From the NCBI RefSeq assembly GCF_001238295.1, contig NZ_LGXZ01000001.1:1-64000 (forward strand): DNA of 64,000 bases, read 5' to 3'. This document shows, in pieces, positions 9,152 through 16,516 of the stretch. Made by a program: the position numbers and the translations under genes. The notes below the pieces were generated by a model. The model saw only the letters and a program-made list of their open reading frames with translations, made no database searches and was not told the origin of the DNA. How positions within the stretch are numbered: the stretch's first letter is position 1; each line of letters opens with the position of its first letter. This stretch comes from Ruegeria sp. 6PALISEP08. GTDB taxonomy: Bacteria > Pseudomonadota > Alphaproteobacteria > Rhodobacterales > Rhodobacteraceae.

Positions 9152-10381
9152 ATGGAACGTAGTTTTGTTGCTAAGAACCCATCTGTACTGGTCTTTCTGG
9201 CCATCCTGTCGCTGTTCACGCTGGGTGTAACTGTCCTGTCCGAAGGGTTCGGGATCGGTGTGATTTCAACCAGTTTCGTCAAAACGCTGGGCAAGACCCT
9301 GTGCCTTTGTTTGATCGCGGTCGCGATGGATCTTGTTTGGGGTTTCACCGGCATTCTATCACTAGGCCATTTCGCTTTCTTCGGGCTCGGTGGCTATATG
9401 ATTGGCATGTGGCTGATGTACGAACGCACTCGGCTGATCGTGGTCGAGTCATTGTCACAAGCCGAAATCCCGCCAACGCCTGCCGAAGTTGTGGACGCCA
9501 TTGGCACTCAGATTTTCGGCGTAGTCGGATCATCCGAATTCCCGCTGATCTGGGCGTTTTCGCACAGCTTGACGCTGCAGTTGATACTGGTCGTTGTGGT
9601 GCCTGGCCTGCTTGCACTGATCTTTGGCTGGCTTGCCTTCCGCAGTCGAGTAACGGGCGTCTATCTGTCGATCCTGACGCAAGCAATGACGCTGGCTCTG
9701 GCTTTGTATCTGTTTCAGAACGACAGCGGTTTGCGCGGCAACAATGGCTTGTCCGGCTTGCAGAACCTGCCCGGTGTCACTGTTTCTCAAGACGTTGTTT
9801 CGCTCTGGTTCTTATGGGCTTCGGCTTTGGCGTTGGGACTGGGTTACATGCTGGCGGCATGGATCGTGTCAGGCAAGTTCGGCTCAGTCCTGCGTGGCAT
9901 TCGAGACAACGAGGCGCGGGTGCGGTTCCTCGGCTATTCGGTCGAGGTTTACAAGTTGGCTGTCTTCACCCTGACGGCTTGCATCGCCGCAATCGCGGGC
10001 GCGCTCTATTACCCCCAAGCGGGCATTATCAACCCCGAGGAAATGGCCCCCATCGCCTCAATATATCTGGCCGTCTGGGTCGCTATCGGCGGCCGGGGCC
10101 GCCTGTATGGTGCGGTCATCGGCGCGGCTTTTGTCAGCCTGCTGAGCACCTGGTTCACCGGCGGGCAGGCCCCGGATATCCCGCTTGGTTTTTACACGAT
10201 CAAATGGGTCGACTGGTGGCAAGTGCTGCTGGGTGTGTCCTTTGTGCTGGTTACGCTGTTTGCTCCGCAAGGTATCGGAGGTTTGTTCGACTTGTATACC
10301 AACCAGCGTCATCCCGATCGGCATGGTGCCAATCTGGGACCGGATGAAGGCGCTTTGCGTGAGAAAGAGGCTAGCCTATGA
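9152..10381 (+). CDS. urtC: Urea ABC transporter permease UrtC
   Basis: UrtC is the LivM-like second permease subunit, 409 residues with many hydrophobic helices. Key blocks are GFTGILSLGHFAFFGLGGY and GSVLRGIRDNEARVRFLGYS, the cytoplasmic loop that contacts the ATPases. It starts 3 bp after the urtB stop and overlaps urtD by 4 bp, so urtBCD are likely coupled in translation. Confidence 0.95.
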   Translation: MERSFVAKNPSVLVFLAILSLFTLGVTVLSEGFGIGVISTSFVKTLGKTLCLCLIAVAMDLVWGFTGILSLGHFAFFGLGGYMIGMWLMYERTRLIVVESLSQAEIPPTPAEVVDAIGTQIFGVVGSSEFPLIWAFSHSLTLQLILVVVVPGLLALIFGWLAFRSRVTGVYLSILTQAMTLALALYLFQNDSGLRGNNGLSGLQNLPGVTVSQDVVSLWFLWASALALGLGYMLAAWIVSGKFGSVLRGIRDNEARVRFLGYSVEVYKLAVFTLTACIAAIAGALYYPQAGIINPEEMAPIASIYLAVWVAIGGRGRLYGAVIGAAFVSLLSTWFTGGQAPDIPLGFYTIKWVDWWQVLLGVSFVLVTLFAPQGIGGLFDLYTNQRHPDRHGANLGPDEGALREKEASL

Positions 10382-11118
10382 GCACCTTGTTAGAGGTAAG
10401 TGGCGTATCGGTTACCTTCGACGGGTTCCGCGCCATCAACAACCTGTCCTTCCAGATTGGTGACGCGGAGCTACGTTCCGTGATTGGCCCGAATGGTGCC
10501 GGCAAGACTACGTTTATGGACATCATCACCGGCAAGACCCGACCAGATGAGGGGCGGGTCATATGGGGCGAAAAGTCAGTATCTTTATTGGATATGACCG
10601 AGGCAAAAATCGCGCAGGCGGGAATAGGGCGGAAGTTTCAGAAGCCTACGGTTTTTGAGGATCAGTCCGTGCGCGATAATCTACTAATGGCGCTAAAGAA
10701 AAATCGTGGCTGGGTTGGTGTGCTGCTTTACCGTCCGTCCACAAGTGATTTGCAGAAGGTCGAGGACCTGGCCACCGAAATTGGGCTGTATCAGGAACTG
10801 AGCCGGAAGTCAGGTGAACTGAGCCACGGGCAAAAGCAATGGTTGGAAATTGGCATGCTGCTTGCGCAGGACCCACGTCTGCTATTGGTTGATGAACCCG
10901 CCGCTGGCATGACCCTGCAAGAACGCGAACATACCACAGACTTGCTAGTTCAAGCTGCAAGGACCCGCGCGGTTGTGGTCGTTGAACATGACATGGAATT
11001 TGTCAGGCGCCTGAACTGCAAAGTCACGGTTTTGCATGAAGGATCCGTGTTAGCCGAGGGCAGTCTTGATCACGTGACATCAAATCAGGACGTCATCGAC
11101 GTCTATCTGGGGCGCTAG
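10378..11118 (+). CDS. urtD: Urea ABC transporter ATP-binding protein UrtD
   Basis: UrtD is the LivG-like ATPase, 246 residues. It has Walker A GPNGAGKTT, the Q-loop region GIGRKFQKPTVFED that marks this family, signature LSHGQKQW, Walker B LLLVDEPAAGM and the H-loop in VVEHDMEFV. It energises urea uptake together with UrtE. The start overlaps the urtC stop by 4 bp. Confidence 0.96.
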   Translation: MSTLLEVSGVSVTFDGFRAINNLSFQIGDAELRSVIGPNGAGKTTFMDIITGKTRPDEGRVIWGEKSVSLLDMTEAKIAQAGIGRKFQKPTVFEDQSVRDNLLMALKKNRGWVGVLLYRPSTSDLQKVEDLATEIGLYQELSRKSGELSHGQKQWLEIGMLLAQDPRLLLVDEPAAGMTLQEREHTTDLLVQAARTRAVVVVEHDMEFVRRLNCKVTVLHEGSVLAEGSLDHVTSNQDVIDVYLGR

Positions 11119-11121
11119 AAA

Positions 11122-11817
11122 ATGTTGAAGCTGACCGATCTGACTTTGTACTATGGGCACTCGCAAATCCTCAACGGGATTTCCATGGAAGCTTTACAGG
11201 GTGAAGTAACGTGCGTCATGGGGACCAACGGTGTCGGAAAAACCAGTCTGATGAAGGCAATCTCAGGGGCGCGTCCCCGTTCCGGTGGTGAACTGGAGCT
11301 TGACGGAAAGCCAATGGGTATCTTACCTGCTCATCAGATGGCCTGGAAAGGTGTGGCATATGTCCCCCAAGGCCGCGAAATTTTCCCATTGCTCACAGTT
11401 CGAGAAAATCTGGAAACAGGCTTCTCCTGTCTGCCTGCCAGCGAACATTTCGTCCCAGATGATATTTTTGATATGTTCCCGGTCCTCAAAAAAATGCAGA
11501 ACCGGCGCGGGGGCGACCTTTCCGGCGGGCAGCAGCAACAGTTGGCCATCGCGCGTGCACTGATCACAAAACCGCGCCTGCTGCTGCTGGATGAGCCAAC
11601 CGAAGGTATTCAGCCGAACATAATCCAACAGATTGGCGAAGTGATCCGGCACCTCAGAAAGACGAGCGGAATGGCAATTGTCTTAGTCGAGCAGTATTTC
11701 GACTTCGCATATGATCTTGCCGACAGGTTTGTTGTATTGCGACGTGGCGAAGTCATGGTCAAAGGCACACGAGATGACCTGACGCGTGATCAAGTGTTGC
11801 AGGCCGTAACAGTTTAG
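11122..11817 (+). CDS. urtE: Urea ABC transporter ATP-binding protein UrtE
   Basis: UrtE is the LivF-like ATPase of the importer, 231 residues, with Walker A GTNGVGKTS, signature LSGGQQQQ, Walker B LLLLDEPTEGIQPN and H-loop VEQYFDFA. It starts 3 bp after urtD and closes the operon. No clear intrinsic terminator follows; an interrupted inverted repeat (ATCAAACC near 11852 with GGTTTGAT near 11894) lies downstream without a T-tract. Confidence 0.95.
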   Translation: MLKLTDLTLYYGHSQILNGISMEALQGEVTCVMGTNGVGKTSLMKAISGARPRSGGELELDGKPMGILPAHQMAWKGVAYVPQGREIFPLLTVRENLETGFSCLPASEHFVPDDIFDMFPVLKKMQNRRGGDLSGGQQQQLAIARALITKPRLLLLDEPTEGIQPNIIQQIGEVIRHLRKTSGMAIVLVEQYFDFAYDLADRFVVLRRGEVMVKGTRDDLTRDQVLQAVTV

Positions 11818-12420
11818 CACTGCTCGATGTAGTTGGCTTCGGTATGAGTGCATCAAACCCAAATCATGTCCTGCATTAAGGCTCGAGACATGGTTTGATC
11901 CTACAAAAACGTACAATTTGAGAATTGCTTTTTTTGAGATACGGCCCTTCGGAACCTCTTGCCGTGATATGTGAGTACTTTCGGACAGATCGACAGGCTT
12001 GGTGTTGTATCAAGGTTCGGCTTGAGCTCGAACCTTTCCGCAACGTTGCGCTCCACGATGGTCAGTGCTGACTGCAGTGAACGGGCGGTTTGGACTTTTC
12101 CGGTTTATGCCCGTGCAAACGCTCGCAAATAGGTGTCCGCTGCATTGCCGAAAACACATTGCTGCGGGCGCGAACGCTTTCTGCGTCACCAGCATGCGAA
12201 ATCCCAAAAGTCCGCTTTGTCCGCATCTCGGACATTGCAAACTCGGTTTTGGAGGTCCGCTTTGGGCTGCCTCCCTTCATCTACACGGGAGGCAGCGAAG
12301 GTCGACTACGAGCCCAAATCGACTCTGATTTCCGACGTTTTCCGCTGATGAAACGTCCCAAAACATCCATTTCAAAACTCACCTGTGTCCTATGTTTTCG
12401 GAGGTTTAGAGGAAAATCGA
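11818..12420. other. Gene-free, hairpin-rich intergenic stretch
   Basis: I see no supportable gene in these 603 bp. Structures present are AAGGTTCG / CGAACCTT with a 9-base loop (12012–12036), a 12-bp palindrome CGCAACGTTGCG (12039–12050), and a perfect 10-bp stem GCTGCCTCCC / GGGAGGCAGC (12266–12296). None is followed by a T-tract. Just before the last hairpin is a 17-bp word that recurs with one change at 35180. The stretch marks the left border of the accessory region. Confidence 0.5.
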
Positions 12421-12843
12421 ATGGCGACGCGTGGGTATTGTCTGTGTAAGAAAACAAGTTGGGTCTATCGGGGTGATCAAACATGGGCATGCTATTGCCA
12501 CTGCGATGACTGCCGTCGGAATTGTGCCGCACCGGTGGTTGCGTGGTTCGGTATGCCAATAGAGAACTTTGAGTGGACTGGTGATAAACCCTGTACTTTT
12601 GAAAGTTCCAAAGGCGTTTTCAGGCACTTTTGCGGGACGTGTGGGTCACCCATTGGATTTGAAGCCGATCACTATCCAGGTGGTATGCACCTCTACGCTG
12701 CGTCGCTCGAAAACCCGGAAGATTTCAAACCGACTTTTCACGTCAATAAGCAAAGCAAGTTGCCTTGGTTGCAAATGACTGATGATCTCGACGCGTTTGA
12801 AGGCACACTGCTACACACCCCTAACGACCCAGCCGGATATTAG
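12421..12843 (+). CDS. GFA-family (Mss4-fold) zinc-binding protein
   Basis: This 140-residue protein has the cysteine pattern of the GFA/CENP-V family: Cys7 and Cys9, Cys24-x-Cys26-x-Cys28-xx-Cys31, and Cys71-xx-Cys74. The founding member was described as glutathione-dependent formaldehyde-activating, but most relatives have no proven substrate. The ATG at 12421 is preceded by GAGGAAAA; the open frame begins 36 bases earlier without a good ribosome site. It stands alone between gene-poor stretches, so context gives no hint of its role. Confidence 0.85.
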   Translation: MATRGYCLCKKTSWVYRGDQTWACYCHCDDCRRNCAAPVVAWFGMPIENFEWTGDKPCTFESSKGVFRHFCGTCGSPIGFEADHYPGGMHLYAASLENPEDFKPTFHVNKQSKLPWLQMTDDLDAFEGTLLHTPNDPAGY

Positions 12844-12968
12844 TAGATGTGGAAGCGACCTGACTTTCACAATGGCAGCTTTGTTCGGATTGCGGTCCGC
12901 TGCATGTGCGAAATGCGGAATTGGGATCTAGGGCAGCTTAGGGCTCCGTACTGCTATAACAAAGCCAA

Positions 12969-13204
12969 CTAAAAATACCTAGCTCGAACAACCCTAACTC
13001 TTGCTTCAGGCGTCTCCAAGTGACGGTATCGGCCCCCTGAGTACCGGCGGCAATCCAGCGCAAGTCCGGCACAGATTGAGGCCGCGTCAATGTCTTCCCC
13101 ATCTACGTAGCAAACGCCCAATTAGCGGTCGTAGGTGCGTTCATCGTTCAGCTTGCACGTGACGGTTCCGCCGGGAAGGTGAAGTGTGCTTGAAGCTACT
13201 AGTC
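12969..13204 (-). pseudogene. Decayed copy of a thermonuclease-family gene
   Basis: Translating the minus strand here gives a run resembling the C-terminal half of the intact nuclease next door. Blocks such as GGTVTCKLNDERTYDR, then a TAA stop at 13122–13124, then LGVCYVDGEDI, GLALDC and YRHLETPEAR line up with LDGERSYDR, LVGTCYL, GLALDL and YRHLEPAGVR of the intact protein. The N-terminal half, with the IDGDT active-site region, is missing. The copy ends at a TAG (12969–12971). Earlier parts of the frame (12984–13196) have no other stop. It is a remnant of a tandem paralogue. Confidence 0.7.
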
Positions 13205-13849
13205 TCAGCTTCGGCTCACCTTTATTGTCGTCCTCTGTCGAATGCGGATAGAAGCATGCCCAAACTGCCCGTTAGCGAGTCTTCGACGCACTCCCGCTGG
13301 CTCTAGATGGCGATACTTACCACGAGAAAACTCCGGCAAATCTAAAGCCAGTCCTTGTTTAATTAACTCTGCACCAATGTCTCGACCCTCTGGTAGATAG
13401 CATGTTCCCACGAGTCGATCGTAAGATCTTTCACCATCAAGTTCTGCGGTAATGGTTTGCCCATTACAAATTTCGACCATCGCCCATTTGGACTTTTGGC
13501 CATAAGGCATGTCCAATTCCGGAGCATAGATTCCAGCCAAACGAATTTTTGTTCCATTTATTCTGATAGTGTCTCCATCTATCACATATGCACGCCCTTG
13601 CAGCATCATGCTCTTTGGCATTGCTGGTATTGGGTATGCTGGCTTGTGGATGCGGCGTCTATTGTTGGGTCGAACAACTGGCTTCAGAGTAGATCGCCGA
13701 TTGTTAGGTCGAACTACCGGCTTTAGGGAGGTACTTCTCCGACGAGAGCGACCTACTGCACGGCCTATGGAGCGACCTATAGAGCGGCTTGAGCCAGTGA
13801 CCTTAATTAAAAGTCCGCCAAAAACAACGGCCAAGACAACTAGTTCCAT
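13205..13849 (-). CDS. Membrane-anchored thermonuclease-family protein
   Basis: This roughly 214-residue protein begins with a hydrophobic anchor (MELVVLAVVFGGLLIKV). A strongly basic linker follows with SIGRSIGRAVGRS and two copies of LKPVVRPNNRR, encoded by a 39-bp tandem repeat (13662 and 13701). The staphylococcal-nuclease-like domain carries VIDGDTIRING, IRLAGIYAPE and SYDRLVGTCYLP with the expected Asp, Arg and Glu positions. Phosphodiester cleavage of nucleic acid is the family activity; the substrate is unknown. TTG at 13858 is an alternative start. A degraded paralogue lies immediately downstream. Confidence 0.8.
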   Translation of the reverse strand: MELVVLAVVFGGLLIKVTGSSRSIGRSIGRAVGRSRRRSTSLKPVVRPNNRRSTLKPVVRPNNRRRIHKPAYPIPAMPKSMMLQGRAYVIDGDTIRINGTKIRLAGIYAPELDMPYGQKSKWAMVEICNGQTITAELDGERSYDRLVGTCYLPEGRDIGAELIKQGLALDLPEFSRGKYRHLEPAGVRRRLANGQFGHASIRIRQRTTIKVSRS

Positions 13850-13978
13850 TATTCCCAAAACCCTTCCACGAAGCGGATGAAGTAGGTTGTTTAATTAGGG
13901 TGTTTTGGGGTGGAATTGCTTTCGATTCACGGCCAATAGTTTTTTAATTTCCGCCAAAACAAATAATATACAGATCAA

Positions 13979-14156
13979 TTACTTAGCCGCTATCGGAAGT
14001 CTTAATCCGAATTGAGGTTTGTACCCTGATAAATCAACACCCAGGGTAATCAACCAAGTGATTGATACTGGCTTTGATGTTTGGTTCGTCTCGAGAACTG
14101 ACACCAGCTGAACTGAGGCGGGGTACCGGCTATTGATCCAACCGGGGGTTATTGTC
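13979..14156 (-). pseudogene. C-terminal gene remnant cut by the IS element
   Basis: A minus-strand frame enters from the left IS end and runs 59 codons to a TAA at 13979, encoding a patterned hydrophobic/polar sequence with PASVQLVSVLETNQTSK, ITWLITLGVDLSGYKP and FGLRLPIAAK. It looks like the end of a beta-rich protein rather than chance sequence. I see no matching N-terminal part beyond the right IS end, so the rest has probably been lost. The family is not recognised. Confidence 0.4.
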
Positions 14157-14169
14157 AAATCTGGTGTCC
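14157..14169 (+). repeat. IS256 element left terminal inverted repeat
   Basis: AAATCTGGTGTCC reading inward. It matches the right end at 12 of 13 bases, and both ends continue with G-rich sequence. Confidence 0.75.
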
Positions 14170-14178
14170 AGGCGGTCC

Positions 14179-15426
14179 TCATGCGGCGGCTTGATCCTGG
14201 TTTGATGGCTTGATGCCGTTGACGAAATCGACGCCCTGAATGACGTCGGCAAGATGGGCGAAGCCGCGCAGTTTGCGCCAGCTTTTTTCGGCGCATTGTT
14301 CGAGTTTGAACATCATGTGAAGCATCCCGTCGCGGCTCAGGCAGCCCTTGGATCGCTTGGTGCAATGGCGGATCGTGGCGAAGACGCTTTCTATTGGATT
14401 TGATGTGCGAATGCTCTGCCAATGCTGGGCGGGGAAATCGTAGAAGGTCAGCAGCTCCTCGCGGTCCTTGATCAAGCATTCGGTGGCTTTTGGGTACTTC
14501 GCTTCGAAGGTGTCGATGAACAAATCGAAGGCGGCCTGTGCGTCCTCGCGCGTTTCTGCCTACCAAATGTCATGCAGCATTTTCTTGGCTTTGGGCTGTG
14601 TTCGTTTGGGGAGGTAATTGAGCACGTTCCCGGTCTTATGCATCCAGCAGCGCTGTTGTCGCGTGCTGGGGAAGACTTCCTCCAGCGCCGCCCAAAACCC
14701 CATGGCCCCGTCGCCGGTAGCCAGTTTGGGCGCGTTTAGGCCCCGGTTTTTGAGACCAAGAAGCATTTCTCGCCAGCTTTGCGTGCTTTCCCGAACGCCG
14801 TCCTCGATGGTCAGAAAATGCTTTTCACCAAGGACATTGACCCCAATCACGACCAGCACGCAGAGCCGATCATCATTGCCGCGCAATCCGCTGTAGATAC
14901 CATCAGCCCAGACATAGACCCATTCATCGCGGCTCAGATCAGCCTTGCGCCAATCATCGTATTCAGCAGCCCATTGGACTTTCAGCCGTGAAATGGTTTT
15001 GGCCGAGAACCCGGTGGCATCCGGGCCGAGAAGCATCTTCAACGCAGATCCCATTTCGCCCGTGGAAATGCCCTTCAGATACAGCCAGGGCAGCGCGGCC
15101 TCAATGGATTTAGCCTTGCGCACATAGGGTGGCACAAGCGCGGAGCGAAACGTCACCGGCTTGCCATCCTTCGCCCGTACCTTCGGCACTTTCACCGTGA
15201 CCGGCCCGATCCCTGTCTGAATGGCGCGCTCCGGATGATACCCACCGCCCACAACCGCCGCGCGGCCATCTGAGGTGCGGCGTTCGGCAAACTCTGCGAG
15301 AAAGATATCTCGCTCGGCCTCAACGGCCGCTTGCAACAGTTCCCGAGCGCCTTTGCGTATGAGCTCCGTCAGCGGGTCAGCGACCGCGTCTCGACCGGAA
15401 AATGCGATGATGGTAGTGTCGTTCAT
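14179..15426 (-). pseudogene. IS256-family transposase, interrupted by TAG
   Basis: The frame encodes a mutator-type DDE transposase of about 415 codons: MNDTTIIAFSGRDAV at the start, the first catalytic Asp in VWADGIYSGLRG, the second in LATGDGAMGFW, and TSNPIESVFATIRHCTKRS near the C-terminus. At 14560–14562 a TAG replaces one codon (HDIW-stop-AETRED). The frame continues unchanged on the far side into FDLFIDTFEAKYPKATECL, so this is a nonsense mutation, not a frameshift. The truncated product would lose the region with the catalytic Glu. Readthrough cannot be excluded. Confidence 0.88.
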
Positions 15427-15505
15427 GATGGTGGTGCTACTTTGGTCGGTGGCTTGTGTCGCAACAACAAACCAACCAGATGCACCGCCGTCATTCAAAT
15501 CCCCC

Positions 15506-15518
15506 GGACACCAGATTC
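15506..15518 (-). repeat. IS256 element right terminal inverted repeat
   Basis: GAATCTGGTGTCC when read inward on the minus strand. It pairs with the left end at 14157–14169. Confidence 0.75.
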
Positions 15519-15566
15519 ACTCATAGCTCTCTAACCGGCTTAAAGAGCCGTAACACACTTGCCCCA

Positions 15567-15598
15567 TTTAGTCTGGGCAGTCCCATGACCAGACTAAA
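15567..15598. repeat. 10-bp inverted repeat TTTAGTCTGG / CCAGACTAAA
   Basis: The two arms are perfect complements separated by 12 bases, about 50 bp outside the right IS end. No T-tract follows. It could be an operator, a recombination site or a folded RNA; nothing in the sequence decides between these. Confidence 0.5.
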
Positions 15599-15694
15599 TC
15601 CCCGCGTTGCCCATCATCCCAGATTAGGGCGGCGCGGGGTACTTTTGATCCAAAGTGCAATTAACGCCGTACACAATTTACCCCTAACTTTCTG

Positions 15695-15739
15695 CCCGCG
15701 TTGTTCACTTGGTTTCCCTCCGAACAACGCGGGTTTTTT
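15695..15739 (+). terminator. Intrinsic terminator without an upstream gene
   Basis: A perfect 12-bp stem, CCCGCGTTGTTC / GAACAACGCGGG, has a 15-base loop and is followed by TTTTTT. It is the strongest terminator in the window, yet no plus-strand gene precedes it within 1.5 kb. This implies either a lost gene or a short RNA ending here. Confidence 0.75.
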
Positions 15740-15765
15740 GGGGGATGAGGGGGTAACGAGTGACC

Positions 15766-15790
15766 GCCCCGCCATAGTGCGGGGCTTTTT
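15766..15790 (+). terminator. Second intrinsic terminator
   Basis: The stem GCCCCGC / GCGGGGC has a 6-base loop and is followed by TTTTT, only 27 bp after the previous terminator. The pair stands upstream of the small membrane-protein frame at 15858. Confidence 0.65.
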
Positions 15791-15857
15791 CTTGGTTAGA
15801 CATGACGCGAAACTCTATCATATTGTGACTAAACGTCATTGCGGCACGGGTTTCGTC

Positions 15858-16028
15858 ATGGACAACACTGTACTCTATTTTTTGGTTGGCATCTTTGTCG
15901 TCGGGCTACTGACGATGGGTTACTACTCAAGGGGCAGCGGTGCGTTAATCTCAATTGTGATTGTGGTCGGCGTTATAGGTGCAATAATAGCTTACCTGAG
16001 CGGCTATTTCGGTGAACTGCCACAGTAG
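15858..16028 (+). CDS. Small two-helix membrane protein (hypothetical)
   Basis: This is a 56-residue frame with two clear hydrophobic helices (TVLYFLVGIFVVGLLTMGY and ISIVIVVGVIGAIIAYLSGY) split by a short RGSG turn, ending GELPQ. The pattern is strongly membrane-like, but the ribosome site before the ATG is weak and no family is recognised. It could be a small toxin-like or accessory membrane peptide of the island. The neighbours are two terminators upstream and a gene-poor stretch downstream. Confidence 0.42.
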   Translation: MDNTVLYFLVGIFVVGLLTMGYYSRGSGALISIVIVVGVIGAIIAYLSGYFGELPQ

Positions 16029-16102
16029 GTGCATGCATCCGGTTAAGAGGCAATGGATGATGTGACTGATCGAATTTGGTCCAAGACGACGATTATGTAG
16101 GC

Positions 16103-16152
16103 AAGAAAAGAACCAGCTTCGCAGTTCCTGTGAGTGAGTTTTGCGAAGCTGG
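16103..16152 (-). terminator. Terminator for the integrase-side transcript
   Basis: On the minus strand the stem CCAGCTTCGCA / TGCGAAGCTGG (11 bp, 18-base loop) is followed by TTCTTTTCTT. It lies downstream of the small ORF and integrase pseudogene and would end their transcript. The gap 16153–16280 holds nothing else I can support. Confidence 0.55.
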
Positions 16153-16280
16153 CTAATCCCTACAGCACTGGGATGGTGGCCGCAGGCGGGGTTCGCATAG
16201 GACTTTGCAACTTGTATTTACCACGAAATGACTGACACCGATAAGCGGGCATAAGAATAGGGGACTATCCAAAAGTATAG

Positions 16281-16475
16281 CTAACTGTGACCGACTGGCC
16301 CGCGTAGTTCCGGTTCGGTCGGCAAAGCGTGGTCTGGTGGTTCAATGCCGTGCTGGTTCAACCACTCAAAGACAGCGGCCCAATCGTCTTGTAGCGACGG
16401 TTTGCTGCGATACTCGCGCAAACATTCCAGCTTGCATTTCAGGTCATAAGGAATCGTCCGCGGCCATTTCTTCAT
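16281..16475 (-). CDS. Small hypothetical protein downstream of the integrase
   Basis: This 64-residue frame begins MKKWPRTIPYDLKCKLECL, is rich in charged residues and Trp, and ends PTEPELRGPVGHS. A TTG at 16511 in the same frame, 5 bp after the natural end of the integrase gene, is an alternative start. I recognise no family. The position directly behind an integrase and in front of a terminator suggests an island accessory gene. Coding evidence is limited to the open frame and context. Confidence 0.45.
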   Translation of the reverse strand: MKKWPRTIPYDLKCKLECLREYRSKPSLQDDWAAVFEWLNQHGIEPPDHALPTEPELRGPVGHS

Positions 16476-16516
16476 GGCAAGATGTTCTAATTTTGTTCCG
16501 CACAGTGTCAATGCCG

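Larger units (their letters stand above)
14157..15518 (-). mobile_element. IS256-family insertion sequence
   Basis: The element is bounded by matching ends that read inward as (A/G)AATCTGGTGTCC on both sides, and it encloses a single IS256-family transposase frame. The transposase begins 92 bp inside the right end and stops 22 bp inside the left end. The 8-bp flanks (TTATTGTC on the left, ACTCATAG on the right) do not match, so no target duplication is visible. This suggests a rearrangement or deletion after insertion. The transposase is interrupted by an amber codon, so the copy is probably immobile by itself. Confidence 0.85.

Noticed and set aside
12000-12065. Minus-strand words (IVERNVAERFELKPN) that resemble part of an IS transposase.
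   Set aside because: Only about 20 residues fit by memory, no further motif or terminal repeats follow, and an independent search is needed.
13039-13047. GAGTACCGG match to the tRNA-Cys 3' end as a possible far attachment site.
   Set aside because: Nine bases is expected by chance in this GC-rich sequence, and it lies inside the nuclease remnant.
15456-15857. Upstream extension of the small membrane-protein frame at 15858.
   Set aside because: The extension crosses two terminators and the IS end, so it is not plausible coding sequence.
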